Source: Zelopaecilomyces penicillatus
Taxonomy: Eukaryota; Ascomycota; Sordariomycetes; Hypocreales; Pseudodiploosporaceae
Assembly (NCBI GenBank): GCA_005765155.1
Contig: VCCP01000006.1
Coordinates: forward strand, 1,500,501-1,564,500
Direction of reading: 5' to 3'
Length of the DNA stretch: 64,000 bases
The notes under the pieces are model-generated. The model saw nothing but the letters and a program-made list of their open reading frames with translations, had not been told where the DNA came from and searched no databases. Made by a program: the position numbers and the translations under genes. Numbering within the stretch: the first letter of the stretch is position 1; each line of letters opens with the position of its first letter. Positions 11,050-23,119 of the stretch are shown here, in pieces.

Positions 11050-14000
11050 TGCGGAATTACGTTACCGGTATGTGTCTGTATATATAGTGTATGTCTAATA
11101 ATACTGATAGACTCAAATTGATAGGACAATAATAATTAGCATAATCAGTACATAGGAATTACTACTGAATCTTGTTTGTCTTATACTCTAGTTCCGTGCT
11201 TTTATCCTACCTTCACATTAAATGGAGCACAGTTGTAAATCCGTTTGTGGCACCCCCGATGTTTAAACTGCTTTGTGGCCGTTTTCTGGCCAAGCCTAGG
11301 CCATGTACATCTGCAAATGGGCTGAAATATTTGCTATTTATTGTGTTGTGTAATGGCATCATAATTCGTGGTTGTGATTGTGTGAATGATGGTTATCGTT
11401 GATCTCTTGTATGCCATGTTGTTCGACTTTAGGGTATCTGGTAAGTGTCATGTCAAATCACAGTAGACTCAAACAGCAAGTGCTATCGAATCCTCCGCAA
11501 ACTGTTGTATTGTTATCCACTCAGAATCCACCTACACAGGAGCATAATTGAGAACACTAGGTGGGGGTTGTGAGGGGGAAAGAAGATGGGTTAGTTGGGG
11601 TCATCGGATGAGTGTGGGGTGGAAACGAGCCTGATGACAGGGCGAGTACTACCCGATCAGATGAAGGATGAGAAGGGTGACACATAACAAGCCTGTCATT
11701 TGTTTTGAGAATATGGCATAGTCGAATTAAAAGAGGGCTGGATCGAGTATGCAATTTGCAAAGCTTTCTGTCGCAACTTCCGACAAACAGGGATGGATAC
11801 AGCCAGTAGTTTCAGAGCAACATAGCACATGTGATATTGATCAACAATAGCCATAGTAGGGTATCTGGAGAGGCCAAGTACTTGCAGCTGCGGAGAGCTT
11901 CGGGACTGGAGCCATGCACCCAAGATTGACTGTGCCACTGCAAGGCATGCCGTTGGAAGTAAGGACTCTTGACGATTATTTACCCTAAAGACCGAAACAA
12001 GCGCAACTAAAAAATAGAGTATCCTATGGTCCGATATTGTAGCCCATTGAGTGATGAAAGCAAATTAGCAGGGTAACAAGCCATACGGCGAGAGTGTCAA
12101 ATCATGCTCTTCATCTGAAACTAGGTAGCCCCGGCAGTCTGAGTCTTGGCAAGGCAAAGATCGGCAGTTTGATTGAGCGTTTGGGTGCCCCCCATGGCGA
12201 ACTGGCATGTCTTGCAGGAATGCCTCCGCAAAACGTGCCGATCTTGAAGCGATGGGGTATCATCTGATCCCAAGTTGGGCACGCTCCGGCGGTAGCTCCA
12301 CCCTGAGTGTTTAGTTTATTACTGTTTTGTCGAAGAACTTGCATAACCATCATCCTATGAGTTTAGTATCAGTGACCAGTCACAGATGAGAACCCTTCCG
12401 GCATGTGTGATTGGTTTCCCTTTTCAATTGATGATTGCTGCCAGTCGGTTCACGCTCCAACCCTTTGTGGATGGTGACATTGTGGCCATCCTATGGCATC
12501 CGCCTTTTGATCATATTAGAGCGGATTTTGATAACTGTCCAAAGAAGGGAATGCAATAGCCTGTAGATAGCTGAAATAGTAGCTAGCTGGTGGAAGTATG
12601 GTGTAGAACCAAATGAAAGGGTTGGATCCTGTTGTGCGATTCATGGGTGAGCCCCAAACCCTCCGCAGTGGCATGATCCTGTGGCTCAGAGCGGTCGTGT
12701 GGCGGAGCTTGACTTGGGAAGGGCACTTCAAATTTGCGCCTCGACATTTTCATCATTGAAACTCATTCGAATGGAATGTTGATGATAGATGGCGGAGGAG
12801 GAGCCTCTATTTACTTCTAGGAACAAAGGTGGTTGGTGAGACAGGACGAAGTCGGTGGGATAGGTTCTAGAAGTTGAACAGTAGAAGGGCGCCCATCTGT
12901 GAACGAATTCATTCGTTCTGTATTATAGAACCAACCCGACGCCCATACAGCGAATTTCGGGGCTTACATTGCTGTAAACAGCCCCCAGGCTGCAGGAAGA
13001 ACCAGGTGCACCCCGCTGTAGATCACTGTAATAGTAGAAGCCGCACCCATGATGTCTCAAGCTTCGCATAAACTCAAAGTCAGTGTCAGCAGCGACAAGA
13101 CGGTTGGGTGACGCCGCCAGCCTCACGATACCGACCCCAGCTTCAACCTCCATGCGAACTGGCTGCCCTTTGCCGAGATGGCGTGTCCTCTCCCTCGGCT
13201 TAGTTTGGTGTCTCATCAGCGAACCCCACGAAGCCTCTGGTACCTGATCATAATTATCCTACGATCTGGCATCCTTCCATTCATGGCTGACTGATCGACA
13301 GGGCGCTGTAACGCAAGCTGCAGCCACCACAGAGGTTCCCCAAATATTACAGGAGCGCTACAGTGGCTGCACACCGCTGCAAGGCCCCCAAGAACCACCC
13401 CGTGCTCAGTGCCCCGTTCCTGAGCTAGCCCAAATGGGAGGCTCCAGAAAATAGCTAGGGCAGTATCGCGTGTCCACAGACCAGTGGCACAGCTACCTTC
13501 TCCTGTCATCGTTGCAAGTTCGAGCTGGAGAGTCAAGTCTGTTTGTTTTGGCATGCTCTATGAGTCTTTCGGAGTCTATCTAGTGCATTCATTTGGAGAC
13601 TACTTCTGGAAAAGCGCTTCCCTCGGCCACCTCCGTTCCCAGGTAAGGCACGTTACAATTCGGGACAGAGCTGAGGCACAGGTTCATGCATATTGCATCT
13701 GGTGCCGGGAAGAAACTGCGACATGAATCAGAGCAAATTATTCATCAAGTGGCCAGAAACTTGAAGATTGAACCAACTGGTTGCATGAACGGCTTCGTAT
13801 TCTACGTACCCACTGTTCGTTCAATAGTTCCCAGCCTTTGAAGCACGAGGAGTAATAGAATCGCATACCTATCTCTCCGTGTCTACTTGGGTTACAAACC
13901 AACAAACCAAAATGCTGTCTGCGTGTATCTTTGTGTTGACGGGAGTTACTTAACATGGCAATATACACGACAAAGACAAATGCAGAAGGTAATTTGGGTT

Positions 14001-15093
14001 GTGGACCACACATCAGATCCATTGACAGCATCACGTTGCCCAAATACACAGCCCGAATGGGGACACAGATCGTCGCGACCATCTGGCTTACATCGAGGGC
14101 CTAGCATCGTTGCCACGCATGAGGAGACAGGTAGCAAAATGACAAGACAGTGGATCAGCGAACGGGCGGGCTATTAACTGATCTACAACGCCAAACTGGC
14201 TCAGGAACCATCTACTATTGGCATGGATAGCTACGCACTCATCGGGAGCCACTAACTTGCTGTTTCTCCACTAGAGCCGCTACCACATCTTGGCTGTAAT
14301 GTCGACCTGATAGCCAGTCAGGCTCAAGACCGGATCCCCACGAACCGCTAGAGCAGCTGCATCCCGGATCCCCCCCCGTACGATAGAGAGATCTCTGCAT
14401 GCACGTCGTTTTTGGGAGGCCGGCTTGAGACCGGCTTGGGACCGGTTTGGTGGTGAGGCGTTCTAAGACATGGGCGAATTTTGGCTTTGTTCTCAACTCA
14501 CCCAGCTTTGTCAACCTCCACCGTCTCGACCCCTTGATGTCTCAGCCCAATGGCTAGCCTGGTTCCCATTGTGCGCAAATCCGACCATCTTCTATCCATA
14601 TTCGCCCTCGACATGCCCACCAGCCATCCAGGGCCATCGCTGCTGGTTTTCACTGCTGCCCTTTGTCTCATAACGTGGGGGTTGCCTTGCAGTTCTCCGG
14701 CCTGTCAACCATGGGGTGCCGTGGCTGGTCGTTGTCTTCATGCTCCATCCCCCATCTGGCGGTCATCATCCGAAGTAACCTTGGTTCGTGGTTCTTCACG
14801 ACTGTGTCCGTAGTGTGTCTCGCCCTTCACGGCTGACAGGGGGGCTGTTGGCGGCTCCAACGTCACATTCGGCACACCCTCAGACACAGAGTGGTTGGAC
14901 TATCCACGATGGCAGGAAAGGAGGTGTGAGCAGAATGCCATCCGTTAATGGTTCAACCTCCGATAACTCACCATGTATATATATCACATCTCTCATCCGT
15001 CTTATTCATGCTTTTTATCCTCATCACTCTCATCAACACCATCCATCTCATCAACAACAACAAAGACACCTCTCAGCCTTTCTACTCACAACA
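11050..15093. other. 4 kb region without a recognisable gene, upstream of the chitinase
   Basis: Only short frames are present. The most gene-like are a 54-codon frame on the minus strand (12583-12747, starting MSRRKFEVPFPSQAPPHD) and two overlapping minus frames near 12111-12353, preceded by an intron-like CTAAAC...CTCAG end. Neither has a recognisable domain, signal peptide or complete gene structure, so they are not called. The last 500 bp contain the chitinase promoter. Confidence 0.4.
14976..14984 (+). promoter_or_regulatory. TATA box of the GH18 chitinase gene
   Basis: TATATATAT lies about 110 bp upstream of the chitinase ATG. The leader between them is CATC/CAAC-rich, as in strongly expressed secreted-enzyme genes of filamentous fungi. 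Confidence 0.6.
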
Positions 15094-16255
15094 ATGGCTT
15101 CATCACTTCGATCTTTGGCCTCGGCCGCCACCTTGCTCGCCGCTCTCCCTTCAGTCTTGGCTGGGTTCACCCCCGGGTCATCTTCCAATGTCGCTGTCTA
15201 CTGGGGTATGTCTTATCTACACACACCTAGGTTACCAATGGGCAACGGTTACTAACGAAGTCTCTTCAGGACAAAACTCTGCCAATGGCGCCAACTCACA
15301 GGAGCGTCTCTCAGTGTACTGTGACAGTAAGTTATCCTTTCAGAGAACAAAACCAGAATACAAAGAAACTGACCGTCCACACAGATGCCGACGTCGACAT
15401 CATTCCTCTTGCTTTCATGAACGGCATCACCCCTCCCATCACCAACTTTGCCAGCGCCAGTGATAGATGCAAGAAGTTCCCTAGCAACCCCGATCTTCTA
15501 GACTGCCCCGAGATTGCGTAAGTCAACACACAAACGCAATCCATTGATGTAATTCATTTTGCTGACAAGTCTTCAGTGAGGATATCAAGTCTTGCCAGTC
15601 AAAGGGCAAAACCATTATCCTGTCTCTCGGCGGTGCCACTTACAACCAGGGCGGCTGGGGATCAACCAGCGCTGCTGAGGATGCAGCCCAGCTTGTCTGG
15701 GGAATGTTCGGCCCAGTTCAGTCCGGCAGCAACACCGACCGACCTTTTGGAAACTCAGTTGTTGACGGCTTCGACTTCGACTTCGAGTCCTCTACCAACA
15801 ACTTGCCTGCTTTCGGCGCCAAACTCCGCAGCCTTATGGATGGAGCCGGTGGCAAGAAGTTCTATCTGACCTCCGCCCCTCAGTGCGTGTACCCCGATGC
15901 TGCCAACGGTGCCGCCCTTGATGCCGTCGCCTTTGACTTCATCATGATCCAATTCTACAACAACTGGTGCGGCATCTCCAACTTCCAGGAGGGCACCGAG
16001 AACCAAAACGCCTTCAACTTTGCTGTCTGGGACAAGTGGGCCAAGGGCAGCAAGAACCCCAACGTCAAGCTCCTTCTCGGTGTTCCCGCTTCTCCCGGTG
16101 CTGGTGGCGGCTACACCAACGGCTCCAAGCTCAAGGCTGCAATTGAGTGGTCCAAGACCTTCAGCAGCTTCGGTGGTGCCATGATGTGGGACATGTCCCA
16201 GCTCTTTGCCAATAACAAGGACTTCCTTGGCGAGATCAACGGTTATCTTGGCTAA
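15094..16255 (+). CDS. Secreted class III endochitinase, GH18 (Chit33-like)
   Basis: Four exons: 15094-15205, 15270-15326, 15385-15517 and 15577-16255; 326 residues. The joins give VAVYWGQNSANG and CDNADVDIIPLAF, conserved in this family. Residues 1-23 are a signal peptide (ends SVLAG). The catalytic GH18 motif DxxDxDxE is intact as DGFDFDFE (residues 164-171, acid/base E171). The downstream MIQFYNN and MMWDMSQ strands that line the active site are also present. There is no chitin-binding domain, as in Trichoderma Chit33 and plant class III chitinases. It hydrolyses internal beta-1,4 bonds of chitin outside the cell by substrate-assisted catalysis. Roles in wall remodelling, mycoparasitism or insect cuticle attack are family knowledge, not shown here. 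Confidence 0.93.
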
Positions 16256-16798
16256 ATGGGTGAAGCACTGCTCAAAAACGACGACGACGACGACGACGGA
16301 AAAAGACAATGATGAGCATGACGAGAACGATTTTCTCTTGGCCTCAATGACTGTTTGATGAGTGGACGGCTCATATCTTTGCCGTTGATTTCTTCCCATT
16401 TTCAGCTGTATATATATATTTTTTTTAGACTTCTTTCATGTACCTACATAGATTCAGCACATATTCAAATTAAGCTTTATATGACCATTTCACACAAACT
16501 TTGCTGTCTTGGGCTCTCTTTGAACACTACTTCACTTCAAATGTGGCAACTTGATTGAGAACGCTCTTGTTTCTTTTATTAACCAGATTGTACATCAAGG
16601 CACTTCAAAAATCATGCAATCATTCCACTAATAGAATAAATTCGAACCGTGTTGATATTGAAGTAAAACCTCGATACAGGACATCCAGATATCTGTTAGG
16701 CTACTGACGTATTCTTAATTATATATTATTATATTTGCTTCAAGAGATAAGGTAACTGTGCCACTCCTTTCACTGTACTAGTCTCAGTATATGGGAGA
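16256..16798. other. Convergent 3' region, chitinase / M50B-like
   Basis: There are 543 bp between two stop codons. It includes a GACGAC-type repeat around 16280-16297 and AT-rich 3' UTR-like sequence. No gene was seen. Confidence 0.4.
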
Positions 16799-17757
16799 TT
16801 ATGTAGGTATAAAATGCTGCGAGTCCTTTTGCTGCTGCTCAAAGGACTGCGAAAACGCGGCCAAACCAACGACAATGCCAACGGCCATCACCAAAACAGA
16901 GATGATGGACCAAATAACACCCCAGCACTGCGAAGACCCGCCATAGCGCTTCGCAAAGACACTCGCGTCAGAGGAATTCACTTTTCGAAGAATCAAGTCG
17001 TCGCAGATATCCCAAACGCTATAGAGCGACGACATGACACCGATAAAGAGGACGACGAAGCGCAGCGCCTGGGCATGCGCGATGAACCAGCACGCGATGA
17101 GGAGCCCTACGGCGAGCAGGACTGTGAGGATGGTGAGCCAGTCGCGTTTGCCCCACCATAGGGTCAGGAGGAAGCAGACGCCGAGGACGATGCTGGCGAT
17201 TTTGCTGGCGACGATGTTGAAGCCGCAGAGGGTGAGGAGGGCGCCGATGATGGAGGAGCCGAGGTAGCCTGCGGGAAGGGTGATGGCGCTGATACCGCCG
17301 GAGAGGTGGGTGACGCCGCCTTCGTTGGGGTCGAGGCTGATGGACATGACGCGGCCGCCGGTGAGGATTGCGGCAAAGGCGTGGCCGAATTCGTGGAACG
17401 CAATGACGAGCATCTAGGATATTTGGTTAGCTGGACTCTACTTTATCTCTTCTTTTATCTCATAGCCGTTGCGCCACGGCTGGTAGGAGAAGTGGGATTA
17501 AGAAAAAAATGCTTTCTCACCTTGAACGGCCATAGAATCATGCGCACGTACGGCACATTCCAGAGAATCGCAATAATCACTACATACGCAGCAATCACAC
17601 CCAGCGTCACACCCTGTGTATGTGTAGGGTTCGCGAGGCTTCGCGACGACAGCGGCGCATACTGATGAAGCACCTGGTCGCGAATAGCCTCCATCTTGGC
17701 AATGCCACTACTACTACTTAAGGATGCCGCGAGGCTAGACGGCGGTGACGGTGCCAT
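16799..17757 (-). CDS. Peptidase M50B-like polytopic membrane protein
   Basis: Two exons, 17521-17757 and 16799-17413, phase 0 intron of 107 bp; 283 residues. The join gives LWPFK|MLVIAFHEFGH. The zinc-binding HExxH is intact as HEFGH (residues 86-90) at the start of a hydrophobic helix, followed by ILTGGRVMSISLDPNEGGVTH, typical of the M50B-like family (site-2-protease relatives). I count about seven hydrophobic segments: one near residue 60 and the rest between 110 and 265. The second zinc ligand (usually a distal Asp in a membrane helix) was not identified with certainty; an Asp pair occurs in VWDICDDLILRK. Membership of the metalloprotease family is well supported, substrates are unknown. 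Confidence 0.8.
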
Positions 17758-18966
17758 GGCTCTGCTTTGGGTTGTGCGCCCTTTGATGCCGTTTGGGATA
17801 AGATTTTCACAGTTTAGGTAGATAGAAGTAGTGAGGGAATGTTAGGCGCAGTCAAGACTGCTTTTTTCGATGGGCGGAGAACAGCTATGGGTTTGGTATT
17901 TGTCGTCGTCGGCGAAGTTGCAGTTCTGGTAGAGTCGAGGTACAAGTATGAGATCAAAGTTGAGATGAGAATGAAGCCAAGAATATAGATGAAGATGAAA
18001 GATGAAGACTAAGAGAAAAACAGAAACAGAAACAGAGACACAAATGACAGCAACAGATGGCATGAATACGCATTCCACAGCTTTGTTGACGCGGCCCCCC
18101 CCCCCGCCAAGCAGTCATGGGCGGTGGAGGGTGAAACACGGTGGGCATAAGAAGCTGTGGCTGAGGCAGTGCTTTGGAATTGGGTGTAGCTTGTAAACTT
18201 GTCTATAGCTTGTGTGGATAAGACCAGTCGTATATTTAGAACTTGGGTGTGTCCAGTCCTTACCGAAAGCTGCTTAATTACTGGCTTGGCATAAACATGA
18301 CTTCCATCATCCATGGGATGGGACCAACTAACCCATGGTTGCCCACCACTTGTTGATTATAGGGGCCACTTTCAGGGCTGTGTCAACGCTGACAGCTTCT
18401 GATGGTCCTCGGATTGCCGGCATCGGTAGGTGGGCTGAAGCAGCGGCAGTGCCAGATATAGGTACCCTCTCTCTAGCCACTCACACCACTGTCCATCCCC
18501 TGTCGATCCATTTCATCAACGAGTGCTGTATATCGTCGTGCCGACACACACCTATGAAGTACACCATACTCATGAGGTTTTCTAAGTATATAATTTTTCT
18601 AATTTTTTTGGTGTTTTGATACCCTAAAACATGATGCGCCAGACTCCAACCCCCCTGGTATATTGTTTGCACTTCCCCCGTCGTTGACCATAATCCAAGT
18701 AGCCGATGGATTCCCAATTCCCATATCCATACCACACCCCCCCTATTGATATGTCTTTAGTCCTATTTGCATGTTTGCATATTTGTCTTTTTTTTCTTTT
18801 TCTATTTTCTCTTTTTTTGTAATCTAGCAACCTCCTTCTGCTGGGTGCTGGGCCGTGTCGAGACTTGGCCCAGAGCGCATTACTGTGCCATGACAACACA
18901 CCTACTTACCATAGCAGAACCTGGCCCGTCAAGCGTTAGGACCCAAGTTCTTCCACGACAAAAACG
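17758..18966. other. 1.2 kb intergenic, promoter of the M50B-like gene and 3' side of the MFS gene
   Basis: It contains AGAGAAAAACAGAAACAGAAACAG-like purine repeats near 18012-18040, a C9-type run at about 18094-18103, and T-rich stretches near 18785-18820. No coding frame could be supported. Confidence 0.4.
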
Positions 18967-21027
18967 TCAAACTTGCTGAGGCTTGAGCTCTGTGATTTGC
19001 ACATTCGATTCAGTCTCCATCTGATACAGGGGAGGCATAGGCTCCACATCTCTGCCTAGCATCTTGTTCATTCGGTAGTTGAGTTTCTGGACATAGTAGC
19101 GGGCATGGTCGCGATTCCGGACACTAAAGACTCCGTCAAGCTCCTCCAGCGTCATGTTCTTGGTCTCGGGGACAAGGAAGTATGCAAACGTCCAGCCAAT
19201 CAAGTTCCAGGTCGCATACCAGAAGAACCCTCCCGTGGCTGTCATCTTCTCCATCATCTTGGGCCAGGTGAAGCTGATGAGGAAGTTAAAAGCCCAGGTG
19301 ATGGATGTGGCCGATGACATGCCGATGGCGCGGATATGGAGCGGGAATGCCTCTGCGCTATAGGTAAATGGAACGGGCCCGAGGCCTGGAGAATAAATAA
19401 TCATAAAGGCGTACAGGCTGGTTGCAATTAAACCCAAGCGAACATTTGTGTCCTCTGCCTGGAAGCTCAGACCAGTCCAGAAAAGACAGATGGACATCAG
19501 AGGGAACGTGAATAGAAGGAGGTCGCGGCGGCCAAATCTATCAATGGTGAAGACAGCGGGGATTGCACCGAGGAAGTTGCAGACTCCACAGCCGAATGAA
19601 ACTAAGAGAGCAGACCTGTGGGAGTAGCCGGCATCTGTAAAGATTTTGGTGCTGTAGTAGGCAAGAACATTCACTATCAACTAGTTAGCACTCAGTTGGT
19701 TCAAACAAATGGACCGAGGAAAGAATCTTACCACCACAAAATTGCTGCATAAACTATATCCAGAGTGTGTTAGTCAGTCTTTACTTTCTTCGAGTTAATT
19801 CAGGGGATGAACGTACCATGCAGAACCAAGCACTCTGTGCAGCTCGACGGTTGCGTCGAACCGTGAAGAACTCCTTGAAAATGGTCCATCCACCCTTTGA
19901 GCCCTGTTTGTCGTCCAGAAGCTTGTATGCAAGATACATGTCACGGGCTGCTTGCAAATCATTCTGTCGCAGAGTTCTGAGCGACTTGAAGGCATCGGCA
20001 AATCTGCCCTTGTCCATGTACCAACGGGGACTCTCTGGCATGCAATAGACAAGAGCACCGACGATCAGGGGAGGAAGGGCCGTGACACCAATCATCCAGC
20101 GCCACTGCGAGTAAGGACCAAGGAAGTCGACGTCCTGGAAGATGAGGGAGACGGCAAAGCCAAGCATGATTCCAAAGGCGGTCCACATCTGCCACATCAT
20201 GGTGAGAGCGCCGCGAATAGTCTTGGGTGCGCATTCGGCAGCATAGACGGGGGTAGTGCTGGATTTGGCACCAACAGCGAGACCAAGGACGAAGCGGCCA
20301 GCGATAAGGACTTCCCAACGATTTGCAAAGGCTTGCCAGATGGCGGTGGCAAATGCGACAAAACAAGAGAGAGCAATGGTGCCGCGGCGACCCCAATGCT
20401 TGTTGAGTGGTGCGTTGAGCCAGCAGCCGATCAAGGCCGCCGATGCATATGGAGATCCGTTGATCAGACCTTGGAGCACCTTGTCCGTGATCTTAAATTC
20501 GGAAAAGTAGAAGTCCTACTCACTGTGTTAGTAGACGACACATAATTAGACGACTATCGCTATCCACGATAAAACGGTCGATCAAAGGGTCATGTCCATA
20601 CCTGGGCGCCGTTAATGACGGTCTGGTCCATGCCCTGCACAATAGCGCAGCCCGCACACAAGGCACACAGCATGTAAAGCTTGGCCGGCGAAGATCTCCA
20701 ACGATACTCTATCTCGTAACGCATAGCTTCCTTATCAGCCTCGGTGAGCTCATCAAGACGCTCGAAGCCGTTGGGCTGGTTGTACACCTTGGCCAGGAGG
20801 CCGCCCTTGCGAAAAACATCTCGGTGCTCGGGCATGTCATATTGTTGGACGAAACGGTCGGTGTCCGCCATGATTTCTTCATTGCTCATCTGCAGCAGTG
20901 GATTTTGAAGGACAGCTGTAGCTGCCTCCGGACCGGAGCTGGCTTCTTTCGGAGCCATGCCAGCAGCTTCACCGGAGGTTACAGCAGTTATAGTGATCGG
21001 TTGATCAGGTTTCGAGGCAGAAGCCAT
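18967..21027 (-). CDS. MFS sugar transporter (SP family, 12 TM)
   Basis: Four exons: 20602-21027, 19817-20515, 19732-19753 and 18967-19673; 617 residues. The third exon is only 22 nt and, with its neighbours, rebuilds FMQQFCGVNVLAYYS, a block conserved in sugar porters. The cytoplasmic N-terminus is about 115 residues, followed by TM1 with VQGMDQTVINGAQDFYF. Signature motifs are present: GRFVLGLAVGAKSSTTPVYAAE (PESTLG-type), PESPRW after TM6, DRFGRRDL in the second half, and VPETKNMTLEELD at the end of TM12. Thus it is a proton-coupled hexose, polyol or oligosaccharide importer of the plasma membrane; the substrate cannot be read from the sequence. The longer in-frame extension upstream begins with TTG, so ATG 21027 is the start. 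Confidence 0.88.
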
Positions 21028-21139
21028 GTTTTCCCAGAAATTGTATTGATGTTTCAATAAAATCTGTGGTTGATTTCCTGTCAAGATGTTGCGTGAAGAG
21101 CAAAAGGAAGTAGCTGGTCAGATTGGGGAAGGCAGCGTG

Positions 21140-21159
21140 CTTTTATAGACCGCCCCCAG
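21140..21159 (-). promoter_or_regulatory. TATA box and candidate Cre1 site of the sugar transporter
   Basis: On the minus strand TATAAAAG (21140-21147) lies about 113 bp upstream of the ATG. Directly upstream of it is CTGGGG (21154-21159), which fits the SYGGRG consensus of the carbon catabolite repressor CreA/Cre1. One six-base match is weak evidence on its own. Confidence 0.45.
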
Positions 21160-21413
21160 AACTGACCTGCAGAATCATAACCTTAATAATGTAGATGCCA
21201 ACTCTGTTTACTTTGGAGAAACGCCATTTAGGCTCAAGGTTCCCGCCCTCTGCGTCTCCACAACATGGATGCATCATGTGATGTTTGCCTTTTACTTTGC
21301 GTTGGCGTAAAAAGGCCGATCCTATTCTGCTGCTCATAAAGGAAGAAAATTGCAGTGCTGGTCGAGCTAACAGACGTGACTGAAGACAAAAACTATGGTT
21401 TCTGAACAAGGCC

Positions 21414-22602
21414 TCATCTTGCTGTAGACTGACCGCGTGATCTAAGGGCTCTTGTGACGGAGTTCGATATCTGCTTCCATCTCCTGGCCAGAAGCGCTCG
21501 CTGGGCCGTCTGGCCAACCTTAAGCTTCTCTACATGTTCTAGCGTGTCGCTAATCACATCCAAGAACTCTATGAGAACATCTGTAAAGAGTGCGTCAACT
21601 TGCTCCTGCAAGCCCCCTCCAGCCCCCTTGACATCGGTCAGTCGCTGTGATTGCGCACCAGAAAGGCAAAGCAATCGCAATACATTCTGCGTTCTAGAAG
21701 GAAGCTTCTTGCCCGCCCCTAATAAGTATTCGCCGAAAATCCCTCTACGCTGGAGCTCCGACTTTTGGTTCCCGCTCAGCTTGGGTATTAAAACGTCGTC
21801 TAGGTATATCTTGTCCCATTGATTATCGTCGATTATGAATCCGTACTCAGTCAGGATGTAATCATTAGGGTGGGCTCCATAGGAAATGAAGACCTCGTCG
21901 CCGGCATTGTGGGCCTTGTCAACAGTGACAGCATAGCCCTTGCTGTAGAACGCCATGCGACAACCTTCATCTGCGGAGTGGTTGAACAGATCGGCCACAG
22001 GTAACAGTGCAAGCCTATCTTCCCATGGGTACTTTTCAGTCTTTTCAGTCTCGTTGTAGAATGTTCGCGTGTTGATGAGCAGCCAAAAGTACAGATATTC
22101 CCTCTCGGGAATGTGCGGATATGCCTTGGCAAACAAGTCCCAATCTCGCTCAAATCTAGCTTGCTGCTTCTCCAGGTGATGTTTCACTTGCAGAGGAAGC
22201 AAATCTTGCAGCTCTTCGGGCCACATCAATGGCATACCCGCCTCGAATTCAGTCAAGGTAGGGAATACGGCCTTCCAAGCGGCCACACCAGCGCTCGCAT
22301 CCACGCTGAGATGCGCAGACAGCAACCCATGGATGGATGTGTTGGCCGGAAGACTTCGTAGGATATTTCTAGGAAGTGTCTCCAAGGCTCGAATAGCTTT
22401 CATAGGCACTTTAAGAATGACTTCTCCTTCCTGTTTCCAGTGTCAGACGCATTGTACCCAGGGCCAGGATGGTGGTCACTACCTTCAGCCTGCGCGTGGC
22501 AATGACTCCCGTGCCACAGCCAGGGATGCTGGTTGGTATTATGCCATTCAACTCCACACCCACGCTCTCAGCCCACGAAAGCAGATCTTGGAGGCTTCCC
22601 AT
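21414..22602 (-). CDS. SET-domain protein lysine methyltransferase (RMS1/SETD-like)
   Basis: Two exons, 22483-22602 and 21414-22430, with a short 52 bp intron in phase 0; 378 residues. The N-terminus has the SET opening IPTSIPGCGTGVIATRRLKEGEVILKVP. Then come a long insert, the substrate-side motif LFNHSADEGC and the AdoMet-side GDEVFISYGAHPNDYILTEYGF. The order of split SET halves with an inserted helical region and a helical C-terminal Rubisco-LSMT-like part is typical of fungal SETD6/RKM/RMS1-type enzymes, which methylate non-histone lysines (ribosomal and other proteins). The exact substrate is unknown. It is divergently transcribed from NTM1, another protein methyltransferase, across 517 bp. 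Confidence 0.85.
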
Positions 22603-23119
22603 TGCAACAGCCACGCAAACTTGACTTGGGATTATAGATTTTGAGAAGAGTCGCTATGATGGAATCAAGAAAGCGATGTCATTCAAGTCAACAACAGGCG
22701 TTCATCTAGTATGCAGGCTGAGAATCGGGCTTTGCACCAGGTGCTGCGCGTCGTATGCTATGGGCCAATTAGTTGCCCATTGTCCAAGACATGAATTGGG
22801 CAGAGTTTCGGGGTTCAGCTCTCTCATGTTTTATGAGGACTCAGAACCAGCACAGTCGACTTGGGCTTTGAACTCCGAAGAGTGGACTGTGTGGATCCAA
22901 GTTTTAAGAACAAGAAACACACCAAGTTTGATGACTAAGACTGTGCGCATCACATTTGCTCACACATGACAAAGGGCTGTACAAGTCCCCGTGGATGGCC
23001 AGAACAAATTTCCTCCAGACCATCATCAATCATAGGCATATTCCGCGCAAACTGTGTTGGTTTCAGATTATCACAGGCATTTTTACTACCAAACCCACAC
23101 ATAACTACAAGCCGGGAAG
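22603..23119. promoter_or_regulatory. Divergent promoter SET gene / NTM1
   Basis: This is 517 bp between two outward-facing start codons. Two protein methyltransferase genes share it. No TATA box or conserved site was recognised. Confidence 0.5.

Noticed and set aside
13216..13554. 112-codon minus-strand frame starting MPKQTDLTLQLE
   Set aside because: No family features and no conserved-looking segment; likely chance.
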